From Bacteroidota bacterium (lineage in GTDB: Bacteria; Bacteroidota; Bacteroidia; 2-12-FULL-35-15): a DNA stretch of 64,000 nt. The DNA is taken from assembly GCA_029237775.1 (NCBI GenBank), contig JAQZBR010000002.1:558001-622000 (forward strand), written 5' to 3'. The position numbers were made by a program, and so were the translations under genes. This document shows, piece after piece, positions 40,426 to 50,225 of the stretch (within the stretch, counting starts at the first letter, position 1; the number at the start of each line of letters is the position of its first letter). The notes below the pieces were generated by a model. The model ran no database searches. It saw nothing but the letters and a program-made list of their open reading frames with translations, and was not told the origin of the DNA.

Positions 40426-40650
40426 TCAGTTTGTGCAGAGCACTCTTCTGAGTGACCTGGCGAAGTATGTCGCACTCACCTTTACACTGCTTAAGCGAAG
40501 CAAGGATTTACAGATTATATAAAACCTCAATTCTAATAGATAATGGAAAATTAGAAATTATCTCTTTGGTATATTAACCCGTTGAAGATTGAAGGCACGT
40601 TTTTTTTATGCACTACCCTACTCCCGGTAATGCTTTAAAAAACAAAGCAA

Positions 40651-43131
40651 ATGAAAAAGCTATACATTCTATTGCTGACCATTTCGTCAGCACTCTTCTA
40701 TTCCGGAAGCTATGCTCAATACAATCGAGCAAATACGAAAAAATCTGTTCCTTATCGGGCGAACTACCAGCGAGTGGCCAGTAACGATTCGCATATTCTT
40801 GAGTTAAGAAGCGGAACTTTGTGGGCATGGGGTACTAATCATTATGGAGAACTGGGTGATGGAACTCTGATTGACAGGTTATCCCCTGTTCAAATAGGAT
40901 CTGATGAGAACTGGATACATGTTTCAGCCAGTTACCGGTTTAGCATGGGAATAAAGTCTGATGGAACACTTTGGGCTTGGGGTGCAAATGATTATGGTCA
41001 ATTAGGCGATGGAACTACCATTTCAAAAAATACCCCTACCCAGATCGGAACTGAAACAAACTGGATCAGTGTAAATACCGGGTCATGGCATACTCTGGCA
41101 ATTAAATCCGATGGAACTTTATGGGCATGGGGTCGAAATCTATACGGAACATTAGGTGACAATACAACAATCGACAAACCGAGTCCTGTTCAAATCGGGA
41201 CTGATCATAATTGGCAAATCACTGCTGCCGGTTCTTCACATAATTTAGCTGTAAGATCTGATGGATCATTATGGGCATGGGGATATAATTTTGGCGGAAG
41301 GCTGGGAGACTCAACAAGTATTACAAGATTAGCTCCTGTTAGAATTGGATCAGAATCAAACTGGGTTTCTGTCACCACAGGAGGAAATCAAAGTTTCGGA
41401 CTAAAAGCTGACGGAACCTTGTGGGCATGGGGAAGTAATGATTTAGGAACTCTTGGAGATGGCACCACCACAGACAAATTGTATCCTATTCAAATAGGAA
41501 CTGACAATACCTGGGTTTGCGTTGAAGCTGGATTCTATCATGCATCTGCAATAAAATCAGATGGAACCAGATGGGCTTGGGGACAAAATTATTATGGACA
41601 GCTAGGTGACGGAACAAATACAGATCGCAATGTTCCTATACAACTCGGAAGCGACAATAATTGGGTCGATGTTAAGGCGGGAGCCTTTCATACTATTGCA
41701 TTGAAATCTGATGGTACTCTATGGGCGAATGGTTTTAACAGTGGTGGAGAGTTAGGGGACGGAACTTACCTTCCACGGAATTATCCCCTACAAACCAGCA
41801 TACCGCTTAATATCTGGCTGGATGTTGAAACAGGATTCAACCATTGTCTTGGGATTAAAACAAATGGTACTCTCTGGGCATGGGGCAAGAACACCAGCGG
41901 AGAACTGGGAAACGGAACAACGATAAGTCAAAATAATCCGGTTCAAATTGGAACTGAAAGCAACTGGATATCTGTGAAGGCAGGTTATAACCACACTCTG
42001 GCTTTAAAAGCGGATGGCACTCTTTGGGCATGGGGTTGGAATATGACTGGCCAGCTGGGAGATGGTACCAATACAACAAAGGTAACTCCGGTTCAAATCG
42101 GACCAGATAATAAGTGGGTTAGTATTGCTGCAGGTTTTAGTCATAGCCTTGCACTAAAATCTGATGGAACTCTCTATGCCTGGGGATTTAATGACTTTGG
42201 CCAATTAGGAGATGGATCAGCGGTAACACAAAATGCTCCTGTTCAAGTTGGTACCCAAAATAACTGGGTAAGTGTATCCGCTGACAATAACAATAGTGCC
42301 GGGATAAAATCTGACGGAACTTTATGGACATGGGGAGATGGAGCTAATGGACAACTCGGTGACGGGGCTAACTACAGGAGATACAGTCCTGTACAGGTTG
42401 GTTATAATAATAATTGGATCTGCTGTTCCCCGGGAGCCGCACATGCATTAGGATTACAATCTGATGGGACATTATGGAGCTGGGGCTGGAATTCTTATGG
42501 ACAATTAGGGGACAGTACAACTGTCAGCGCAAATATTCCATTACCAATTGGAACAGATAAAAATTGGATAAAAATTACTGCTGGGAATTATCACAGCCAT
42601 GCTATAAAGACCGATGGTTCTCAGTGGGCTTGGGGTGGAAATACTGAAGGGGAATTTGGCAATGGAACTAATGTAAATCAGAATTATCCGGAATTCATTG
42701 GTAGCAGCGAATGGGTAGAACTTAGTTCCATGGGTATGTTCATAACGGGATTAAAAGCAGATAGAAATTCATTCTGTGGTTCAGGATATAACTTTTATGG
42801 ACAATTAGGAAAAGGCGATACTACAAATACCAATAGTTTTATTTGTATTTCAAACAATTCATCATCTACAGGGATGGAACAAACAGTTTCAGAAGAAAAT
42901 AATTTATTTGTTATTTTTCCTAACCCTTCACCAGGTTCAATCAATATCAGATCATCTATAGAAGGCCTCTACTCTCTCTACAATGAATTAGGAGAACGCA
43001 TAAGATCATTCCAGCTAAATTCAACAAATGAATTCACTGCCAATATCGAAGGTCTGAGCAATGGTATTTATTTTATCAACGGAGGTGCCGGAAATAAAAT
43101 AGAAAATAAAAAAATAATTATAACCCGATAG
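40651..43131 (+). CDS. RCC1-repeat protein with T9SS type A sorting domain
   Basis: ~14 repeats of IKSDGTLWAWGxNxxGQLGDGT..PVQIGTDxNW; C-terminal FPNPSPGSINI..NGIYFI. Confidence 0.92.
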   Translation: MKKLYILLLTISSALFYSGSYAQYNRANTKKSVPYRANYQRVASNDSHILELRSGTLWAWGTNHYGELGDGTLIDRLSPVQIGSDENWIHVSASYRFSMGIKSDGTLWAWGANDYGQLGDGTTISKNTPTQIGTETNWISVNTGSWHTLAIKSDGTLWAWGRNLYGTLGDNTTIDKPSPVQIGTDHNWQITAAGSSHNLAVRSDGSLWAWGYNFGGRLGDSTSITRLAPVRIGSESNWVSVTTGGNQSFGLKADGTLWAWGSNDLGTLGDGTTTDKLYPIQIGTDNTWVCVEAGFYHASAIKSDGTRWAWGQNYYGQLGDGTNTDRNVPIQLGSDNNWVDVKAGAFHTIALKSDGTLWANGFNSGGELGDGTYLPRNYPLQTSIPLNIWLDVETGFNHCLGIKTNGTLWAWGKNTSGELGNGTTISQNNPVQIGTESNWISVKAGYNHTLALKADGTLWAWGWNMTGQLGDGTNTTKVTPVQIGPDNKWVSIAAGFSHSLALKSDGTLYAWGFNDFGQLGDGSAVTQNAPVQVGTQNNWVSVSADNNNSAGIKSDGTLWTWGDGANGQLGDGANYRRYSPVQVGYNNNWICCSPGAAHALGLQSDGTLWSWGWNSYGQLGDSTTVSANIPLPIGTDKNWIKITAGNYHSHAIKTDGSQWAWGGNTEGEFGNGTNVNQNYPEFIGSSEWVELSSMGMFITGLKADRNSFCGSGYNFYGQLGKGDTTNTNSFICISNNSSSTGMEQTVSEENNLFVIFPNPSPGSINIRSSIEGLYSLYNELGERIRSFQLNSTNEFTANIEGLSNGIYFINGGAGNKIENKKIIITR

Positions 43132-43137
43132 ATCTCT

Positions 43138-45420
43138 CTAAAACTTAATCCCCATCACCAAAATATCATCCACCTGCTCCTTCTCTCTTGCCCAATCAAC
43201 AATGGTATTGTTCAGCACGGTGTATTGATCTTCCATGCTTCTCTGATGAATATCTGAAAGCAATGCTTTGAAATTCCGGATCATGAACTTCTTCCCTCTT
43301 TCGCCACCAAACTGATCAACATATCCGTCAGTAAAAATATAGATGGAATCGTTCGGCTTCAGCGTAAGCTCATTATTAGTAAAGATGTGCTCTTCGGTTG
43401 TTGAGCCTCCGATAGACGCCTTATCACCATCGATCTTATAAAGCTCCCCGGATGCATGGAACAAAGGACGCATCGCTCCGGCAAATTCCAGTTTCATCTC
43501 ATCAGGATAAATGCAGCAAAGTGCGATGTCCATCCCATCCCCTGTTTCCGAATTCGATTCCTGCTTAAGCGCCTTCTTAACCCCTTTGTTCAGATGATAA
43601 AGTACTTCCGAAGGTTTAGTGGTCCCTTTTTCAAGGATGATGTGATTTAGGATATCGTTGCCGATCATACTCATAAAAGCTCCCGGCACACCGTGTCCGG
43701 TACAATCACCCACTGCGACTAAAACTTTATTATCACGCTTAGCATAAAAGTAAAAATCACCGCTGACAATATCTTTAGGTTTATACAGAATGAAGAATTG
43801 CTTCAGAGATCTTCCCATTTCCTCTTTTGAAGGAAGGATAGCCTGCTGAATCCGTTGGGCGTAATTGATACTGTCTGTGATATTCTTGTTTTTTTCCGCG
43901 ATCTGATCCCGGTTGATCTCAATGATATCATACGCTTCAGCCAGCTCATTATTTTTCTGCTCCAGGCTTTTGTTCGCCTTTTGTTTTTGCCGGATGCCCA
44001 TGACGAGCATAACAGCAAGGGCGCAAACGAGGATCAATCCTATAGCAATGAAATTCCTCATCATACGTTGCTTCTCAACTTCCGCCTGCTGGATCTTTAT
44101 CTCCTTGTTCTTGGTTTCATTTTCAAGCTTCTCCGACTGCAATTCTTTTTCCTTCAGCAGAACTTCCTTTGTTTTTTCAGCAGCTTCCATTCGCCTTTTA
44201 TTGATCTCAAGCACCTGCTGTCTGGTTCGCAGATCAGAGATCTCCCTTCCCTTGGTCAGTAAGGCGATCTCCTTTTCTTTGCGGTCTGTATCAAAACGCG
44301 TTTGCATCTCGATCAGCTTCGAAGAATTTTCTTTATTAAAAATGCTGTCTTTAACCTCTGTGTATAATTTGTAATTCGCTAATGCTTCCTGTGGCTTATT
44401 AAGTTTTTCATAAGCAGATGACAAGCTTAAATATGCACTTTTAAGGGCAACCTTATAGCCTACCTCTTTTGCGGTCTTAATTGCATTCAACTGCGATTCC
44501 ACTGCCTCCTGATACTTCCCCTGCTTCTCATAAATATTACCAATATCTATGTAACTCATGGCAATACCTTTTTTATTATTCAGCTCTTTCCTGATCTCAT
44601 AGGCTTTCAATTGGTATTCAAGGGCCAATGGATAATTACCCTGCTCGTAATAGATCGCTCCGATATTACCAAGGTTGGAAGACGTACCCTTTTTATCACC
44701 CAGCTCCTGCTTCAGCTTTAAAGACTTCAATTCGTAATCAAGTGCTTTATCATATTCCTTCATATCCATGTAAATGATCCCAATATTGTTGAGGCAACCC
44801 GCAATTCCTTCTTTATCATTCAGCTCTTCCCTGATCTTTAATGACTTTAACTGATATTCAAGTGAAAGCCTTGTATTTCCCTGCGCAGAATATATATTCC
44901 CAATTCCCATCAGTCCATTGGCGATACCTTTTTTATCACCTGTCTCCTCCACTATCTTTAATGCTCTCAGATAATACTCGAGTGCAGAATTAAAGTCCCC
45001 TTCGAGGTAATAACTGTTTCCGATAGTATTACATGCATTGACCTTACCTTTTGAGTTATTTGTTTTATTTGAGAGTTCCAGGGCTGAGAGACAATATTTT
45101 CGGGCTTTTGCTGGTTCAGTGCGAAGATATGATTCACCTAATGAACTAAGGATCTCTATCCGGGTTTTATCATCCCTGGCCGCAGACAATTTCTTTTCAA
45201 GCTCTTCTGCTTTACCGCCCTGAGAAAAAGAAAGTAAGGATGAAAATAAAAAGACAAAAACAAGCAAAAGAGCATTTTTGCCGCACGACAAATTAATTGC
45301 GGCAGCAAATGGTTCAAACAGAAGTTTTAAAAATCTCGGAGTAGCAGATATGTTTCCCATTCCATGGAATATCCTCAAATATACTTTTTTGAAATTATGA
45401 TTCCAAATGATCTGTTTCAA
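43138..45420 (-). CDS. TPR-containing SpoIIE/PP2C-type serine phosphatase
   Basis: ~6 tandem 40-aa TPRs, TM, coiled coil, KPKDIVSGDFYF..VGDCTGHGVPGAFMSMIG. Confidence 0.88.
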   Translation of the reverse strand: MKQIIWNHNFKKVYLRIFHGMGNISATPRFLKLLFEPFAAAINLSCGKNALLLVFVFLFSSLLSFSQGGKAEELEKKLSAARDDKTRIEILSSLGESYLRTEPAKARKYCLSALELSNKTNNSKGKVNACNTIGNSYYLEGDFNSALEYYLRALKIVEETGDKKGIANGLMGIGNIYSAQGNTRLSLEYQLKSLKIREELNDKEGIAGCLNNIGIIYMDMKEYDKALDYELKSLKLKQELGDKKGTSSNLGNIGAIYYEQGNYPLALEYQLKAYEIRKELNNKKGIAMSYIDIGNIYEKQGKYQEAVESQLNAIKTAKEVGYKVALKSAYLSLSSAYEKLNKPQEALANYKLYTEVKDSIFNKENSSKLIEMQTRFDTDRKEKEIALLTKGREISDLRTRQQVLEINKRRMEAAEKTKEVLLKEKELQSEKLENETKNKEIKIQQAEVEKQRMMRNFIAIGLILVCALAVMLVMGIRQKQKANKSLEQKNNELAEAYDIIEINRDQIAEKNKNITDSINYAQRIQQAILPSKEEMGRSLKQFFILYKPKDIVSGDFYFYAKRDNKVLVAVGDCTGHGVPGAFMSMIGNDILNHIILEKGTTKPSEVLYHLNKGVKKALKQESNSETGDGMDIALCCIYPDEMKLEFAGAMRPLFHASGELYKIDGDKASIGGSTTEEHIFTNNELTLKPNDSIYIFTDGYVDQFGGERGKKFMIRNFKALLSDIHQRSMEDQYTVLNNTIVDWAREKEQVDDILVMGIKF

Positions 45421-45472
45421 GACCTGTTTAAATCATTTAAAGCAGTAACTTTACCCTCCGAATTACATCAAT

Positions 45473-47332
45473 ATGGCACGCAAAGTAAAAGAAACAGACG
45501 ACCTTCCGAAAGTAAAGATCAATAAGACATCCCTAAAAAAGGCCCTCCGCATTTTTGACTATGTTGGTGTGCATAAATGGAAACTTTATCTCGGACTCGT
45601 ATTTCTTGTTCTTACTTCATTTACCGCCTTGTTATTTCCGACCATGCTTGGTGCACTCGTAAATGTCATCGATCCTAAAAATACTACCACTGCCGTTCAG
45701 AGTACTACCGCTGCCGGTGGGATGATGAAAGAATTCCAGGAAAAATATTTTTCAAATATCAATGATATCGGACTCTACCTCATCGTAGTGCTCAGTTTAC
45801 AATCAGTCTTCTCTTACTTCCGTGTATACTTATTTGTCAATTATACCGAAAACACATTAGCGAGCCTTCGTCAGGCAGTTTACAAACATCTGATCTCACT
45901 GCCAATGAGCTTTTTCGTACAGCAGCGTGTCGGTGATCTGAATAGTCGCATGTCGGCTGATATTTCCCAGATCCAGGACACATTAACTACAACGATCGCA
46001 GAATTTCTCAGACAGTTCTTACTCATCGTTGGTGGTATCATTCTGCTTTTGTTCATCTCACCGAGGCTGACCTTACTGATGCTCGCGATCGTACCTGTTG
46101 TGGCTGCTGCTGCAGTGATTTTCGGAAGGTTCATCCGTAAGACATCCAAAAAAGTTCAGGAGAAGATCGCTGAATCCAACACAGTAATTGAAGAAACCCT
46201 TCAAGGCATTAGTAATGTGAAAGCTTTTGCAAATGAATTTTTTGAAAATAAACGTTATAAGAAGAGTACTGAAGAAATCATTCATAATGCTATACAGGGC
46301 GGAAAATATCGCGGGGCCTTTGCATCATTTATCATCTTCTGCCTCTTCGGGTCGATCGTAGCAGTTATCTGGTACGGTGTCTATTTAGCACAGCACAATC
46401 AGTTGCTTGTTGGTGATCTGATCTCCTTTATCTTATATTCTGCATTTGTTGGCGCCTCTTTTGGCGGTATTGCTGAATTATATGCGCAGGTTCAAAAAGC
46501 AATTGGCTCAGTAGAACGCGTTTTTGAAATTCTGGATGAACAGCCTGAGATCATTGAAGTTACCGAATATAAGGCGATCACGAATCGCATTGAAGGGGAT
46601 GTTGTTTTTGAAAATCTTGCCTTCACCTACCCTTCCCGTAAGGAGATCAGAGTATTAAAGAGCATAAGCCTCCACGTAAAGAAAGGTGAAACTATTGCAA
46701 TTGTCGGACCTAGCGGATCCGGAAAATCAACGATCGTGAGCTTGCTTTTAAGATTCTACGATCCTGAAAGCGGAGCCATCCTTATCGATGGAAAGGATGC
46801 AAGGCAGTATCAGCTCACTGAGCTGCGTAATAACATGGCAATTGTGCCGCAGGATGTCTTGCTGTTTGGCGGAACGATTTACGAGAACATCGCTTATGGA
46901 AAACCGGGCGCTTCAGCGGAAGAGATCGTAGAGGCTGCGAGAAAAGCAAATGCTCTTGAGTTCATTAATACCTTCCCGGAAAAGCTCGAAACAATTGTCG
47001 GTGAACGCGGAGTGAAATTATCCGGTGGCCAGCGTCAACGTATCGCTATCGCACGAGCTGTACTGAAGGATCCAAGCATCCTTATACTTGACGAAGCCAC
47101 AAGCTCACTGGATTCTGAATCGGAGCGTGTTGTTCAGGAAGCACTGGATAAGCTGATGGTAGGAAGGACTTCTTTTGTGATCGCACACCGTTTGTCTACT
47201 ATCCGTAAAGCTGATAAGATCGTTGTAATTGAAAAAGGAGAAGTTCGTGAAAGCGGAACCCACCAGGAATTGATGCAGCTGGAAAACGGACTTTACAGAA
47301 GCTTATCGAGTATGCAGCTGGAACTGGCGTAA
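45473..47332 (+). CDS. ABC exporter, fused permease/ATPase
   Basis: GPSGSGKST, LSGGQRQRIAIARA, DEATSSLD. Confidence 0.94.
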   Translation: MARKVKETDDLPKVKINKTSLKKALRIFDYVGVHKWKLYLGLVFLVLTSFTALLFPTMLGALVNVIDPKNTTTAVQSTTAAGGMMKEFQEKYFSNINDIGLYLIVVLSLQSVFSYFRVYLFVNYTENTLASLRQAVYKHLISLPMSFFVQQRVGDLNSRMSADISQIQDTLTTTIAEFLRQFLLIVGGIILLLFISPRLTLLMLAIVPVVAAAAVIFGRFIRKTSKKVQEKIAESNTVIEETLQGISNVKAFANEFFENKRYKKSTEEIIHNAIQGGKYRGAFASFIIFCLFGSIVAVIWYGVYLAQHNQLLVGDLISFILYSAFVGASFGGIAELYAQVQKAIGSVERVFEILDEQPEIIEVTEYKAITNRIEGDVVFENLAFTYPSRKEIRVLKSISLHVKKGETIAIVGPSGSGKSTIVSLLLRFYDPESGAILIDGKDARQYQLTELRNNMAIVPQDVLLFGGTIYENIAYGKPGASAEEIVEAARKANALEFINTFPEKLETIVGERGVKLSGGQRQRIAIARAVLKDPSILILDEATSSLDSESERVVQEALDKLMVGRTSFVIAHRLSTIRKADKIVVIEKGEVRESGTHQELMQLENGLYRSLSSMQLELA

Positions 47333-47447
47333 AAAGATTAAAATAGAGTAAATCAAAAAATTCTGAAACCTTGGATGGATTTCAACGTATCACTTATCCA
47401 GAAGCGTTAAGCTGAAAGATTTTCAGAAACACCAATTACTCCTCCAC

Positions 47448-47481
47448 AAAAAATCCCTTGTCATGAAACAAGGGATTTTTT
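47448..47481. terminator. Bidirectional Rho-independent terminator
   Basis: AAAAAATCCCTTGT-catgaa-ACAAGGGATTTTTT between convergent genes. Confidence 0.85.
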
Positions 47482-47483
47482 AT

Positions 47484-48113
47484 TTATAAAGGCATGTATA
47501 CCACCTTTTTAGTTTCAAAGAACTCTTCTTCGAAAAACTCCTTGAGATCATGAAAGACCACTCGCTTTTGAAAATCCTTAAACTCTTCCGTCAGATCCCC
47601 GCCTTTCAGGTAAAGAATTCCGTTTGGCAAGGTATTGAACTGGTTCTTTGAAACTTTATTCTGAACCCATCTGTAGAAAGCAGGAAATTCGGTTACGGCA
47701 CGAGAGATCACAAATTCGAATTTTTCTTTTACCTCTTCGACCCTTTTGTGCTCAGCGCGAACATTCTTTAATCCCAAAGCCTGCGCGACTTCATTCACGA
47801 CTTTAATTTTTTTTCCAATGGAATCCACCAGGTAAAAATTACATTCCGGAAAAAGGATCGCAAGGGGAATTCCGGGGAAGCCTCCTCCACAGCCAACATC
47901 GATAATATGCGTTTTGGGTTTGAATGCCATTACTTTGGCAATTCCGAGTGAATGCAGTACATGACGCTCATACAACAGATCAATATCCTTTCGGGAGATC
48001 ACATTTATCTGTGCGTTCCAATGCTCATACAAAGATTGCAACTCAGCAAACTGTTTTTGCTGGATCTCAGTAAGGTCAGGAAAGTATTTAAATATTATAT
48101 TGAGATCTGGCAT
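47484..48113 (-). CDS. rsmG: 16S rRNA (guanine(527)-N(7))-methyltransferase
   Basis: HVLHSLGIAK, DVGCGGGFPGIPLAI, SRAV. Confidence 0.94.
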   Translation of the reverse strand: MPDLNIIFKYFPDLTEIQQKQFAELQSLYEHWNAQINVISRKDIDLLYERHVLHSLGIAKVMAFKPKTHIIDVGCGGGFPGIPLAILFPECNFYLVDSIGKKIKVVNEVAQALGLKNVRAEHKRVEEVKEKFEFVISRAVTEFPAFYRWVQNKVSKNQFNTLPNGILYLKGGDLTEEFKDFQKRVVFHDLKEFFEEEFFETKKVVYMPL

Positions 48114-48140
48114 AAACCGGATGAATGAAAAATCCTGATC

Positions 48141-48758
48141 TTAAATTTTAGTGTCGGTATTTTTAAGAATGTTCGCAAGGAACTCACGGGCACGAAACAA
48201 CTGAGCTTTTACTGTTCCCAATGGAAGTTCCAGTTTCTCCGCGATCTCTTCATATGAAAGCTCATCAAAATAACGCATTTCAACAAGCACGCGATAACGC
48301 GGCTTTAGTTTTTCAACCACCTCGTGCATGTGCTTCACTTTCTGTTTCTTGATGTAATTCTCTTCAGGCGTTAAACCGTCTGATTTAATGTCCATCGACA
48401 TTTCAGATCCTTCTTCATTCTCGAAAGTTTTGTCGATGGAAAAAGTGACCATCTTTTTTCTGCGGATAAAATCAATGCAATTATTGGAAGCTATCTTAAA
48501 AAGCCAGGTGCTGAAAGCGTAATTTGGAGTGTACTGATGAAGTCGCTTGAATGCTTTACCGAAAGCTTCAATGGTAAGATCATCCGCATCGTCCTTGTTG
48601 TTCACCATCTTTAGCAGCATGAAATAAACAGAATCGCGGTAACGGCCCATTAAAGAAGCATAAGCTTTCTGATCACCTTTATCAAGCGCTGCACGAATCA
48701 GGTTATAATCAAAAACTGCTTTTTCGGAAAGGTTATTTTCTAAATTTAATTCGTCCAT
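48141..48758 (-). CDS. RNA polymerase ECF sigma factor
   Basis: DDADDLTIEAFGKAFKRL; LKPRYRVLVEMRYFDELSYEEIAEKLELPLGTVKAQLFRAREFL. Confidence 0.92.
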   Translation of the reverse strand: MDELNLENNLSEKAVFDYNLIRAALDKGDQKAYASLMGRYRDSVYFMLLKMVNNKDDADDLTIEAFGKAFKRLHQYTPNYAFSTWLFKIASNNCIDFIRRKKMVTFSIDKTFENEEGSEMSMDIKSDGLTPEENYIKKQKVKHMHEVVEKLKPRYRVLVEMRYFDELSYEEIAEKLELPLGTVKAQLFRAREFLANILKNTDTKI

Positions 48759-48767
48759 CTGTAAATC

Positions 48768-49901
48768 TTATTTCCATTTATTCTTTCTGACAAACATATT
48801 GGCAAAAGTGACGAAAGGGTACACTACCAATAAAAATAACTCGATCAATGGCGATAAGAACAACAGATCTTTTTCTGCCAAAAGCTTCATCGATTTGTTA
48901 AAGATAAGCATTTGAATTAATAATCGCAAAGCATAAAGCGATAAGACAATTACCGGTTGAAACTGCAGAATAAGGAGGGTAATGAATGTTCCGTAAAAAA
49001 AATACAGGCTCAGGCTCACCATTGCCAGACGAAATTTACTTGCTGAATTATAGTGCTTATAAGTTGTGACGTGCCTTCTTTTCTGCCTGAACCAGTCCCG
49101 GAAGGTGCGCTTCACCTTCGAAATCGTATGGCTTTCAATACTTATCTCCACCTGCGAGTTGCGTTTAGTTGCCGCCTCATTCACAAACAAGTCATCATCA
49201 CCGGACTCTATATGATAATGTGATGCAAAGCCTTTCATCTTGAAGAACAGCGACTTTTTATAAGCGAGGTTACGGCCGGTTCCCATATAAGTTTTACCTG
49301 CTAGTGAAAATGAAAGGAACTGCAGGGCGATGAAAAACGTATCATAGCGGATCACTTTATTCACGAAGCCTTTCTGTTTTTCATATGCCCCGTAACCGAT
49401 AACAATTTCGGTTTCCCCGCTGAACTGCTGCATCATATTCCGAAGCCAGTCCTTGCTATTAGGCCTGCAATCGGCATCCGTCAAAAGCATATGCTCATGG
49501 CTCGCTCCTTTGATCCCCATCATCAGGGCGATCTTTTTGCCATGTGAATATGTTTCATCCTCCTTGATAGTGACGATCTTCAGATTGGAATGGCGATAGG
49601 AGAATTCCTTTAAAATATCTGCGGAGTTATCAAAGGAACAATCGTTCACCACAACCACTTCAAACTCGGGATACTCCTGTTCAAATATCCTTGGGAGGAA
49701 TTCAACAAGATTATCATCCTCATTTCTTGCACAAATAATAATTGATGCAGGAGGAGTGTTTGCCGGCAGCTCCTTTTTCTTGTAGAACGCAAGGCGACTG
49801 AAAATTCCCAGATAAAAAAACAACTGGATGATCAAGGCAAGCACATACACACCTAATAAAATCAACCCTACTGAAACCATTGTGAAATCTGACCAAACCA
49901 T
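48768..49901 (-). CDS. Family 2 glycosyltransferase, membrane-anchored
   Basis: SIIICARNEDDNLVEFLP, DADCRP, QKRRHVTTYKHY, C-terminal TMs. Confidence 0.9.
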   Translation of the reverse strand: MVWSDFTMVSVGLILLGVYVLALIIQLFFYLGIFSRLAFYKKKELPANTPPASIIICARNEDDNLVEFLPRIFEQEYPEFEVVVVNDCSFDNSADILKEFSYRHSNLKIVTIKEDETYSHGKKIALMMGIKGASHEHMLLTDADCRPNSKDWLRNMMQQFSGETEIVIGYGAYEKQKGFVNKVIRYDTFFIALQFLSFSLAGKTYMGTGRNLAYKKSLFFKMKGFASHYHIESGDDDLFVNEAATKRNSQVEISIESHTISKVKRTFRDWFRQKRRHVTTYKHYNSASKFRLAMVSLSLYFFYGTFITLLILQFQPVIVLSLYALRLLIQMLIFNKSMKLLAEKDLLFLSPLIELFLLVVYPFVTFANMFVRKNKWK

Positions 49902-49972
49902 ATCTACGAATTACTAATCAACGAATAACGAATCTATACGAATTTACGAATCTGTGTGTGCTAAAAATACGT
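49902..49972. repeat. Family B repeat (ATTCGTAA) abutting the GT2 start
   Basis: Sense strand: cagattcgtaaattcgtatagattcgttattcgttgattagtaattcgtagatATG. Confidence 0.6.
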
Positions 49973-50025
49973 GCAAAAAGTCGGCTTTCACTTATGTGCT
50001 TCCGTTGGGGAAAGAACAATGAAAA

Positions 50026-50057
50026 CCTTTTGCGTTCTTAGCGCCTTTGCGAGAAAC
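50026..50057. repeat. TTGCGTTCTTAGCGCCTTTGCGAGAAA dispersed repeat
   Basis: Resembles a repeat type frequent between genes in Bacteroidota. Confidence 0.5.
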
Positions 50058-50083
50058 AAACAAATCTTCCAAACAAAAATACC

Positions 50084-50115
50084 TTGAACACATCAACCGT
50101 AATGTGTTATCTTTG
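50084..50115 (+). promoter_or_regulatory. Putative Bacteroidota promoter for tgt (TTG ... TATCTTTG)
   Basis: TTG at 50084-50086, 21-nt spacer, TATCTTTG at 50108-50115 (TAnnTTTG). Confidence 0.5.
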
Positions 50116-50139
50116 GCAGGATTTAAACAAAGTAATTAA

Positions 50140-50225
50140 CAATCAATCGGAAGTTATCGGTTAATAGTTATTAGTTATTTCAGGCTAGCCTAAATAACTA
50201 TTAACAAATAACCTATTTAACCAAC
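50140..50225. repeat. Family A palindromic repeat in the tgt leader
   Basis: gttaatagttattagttatttcaggct/agcctaaataactattaacaaataacc; core 50173-50199. Confidence 0.7.

Noticed and set aside
40651-43131. RCC1 protein as eukaryotic gene transfer
   Set aside because: Bacterial RCC1-repeat proteins are common, and this one has a T9SS type A sorting domain
43855-44374. Overlapping + strand ORFs opposite the SpoIIE phosphatase
   Set aside because: Antisense to a coiled-coil region; no domain signal
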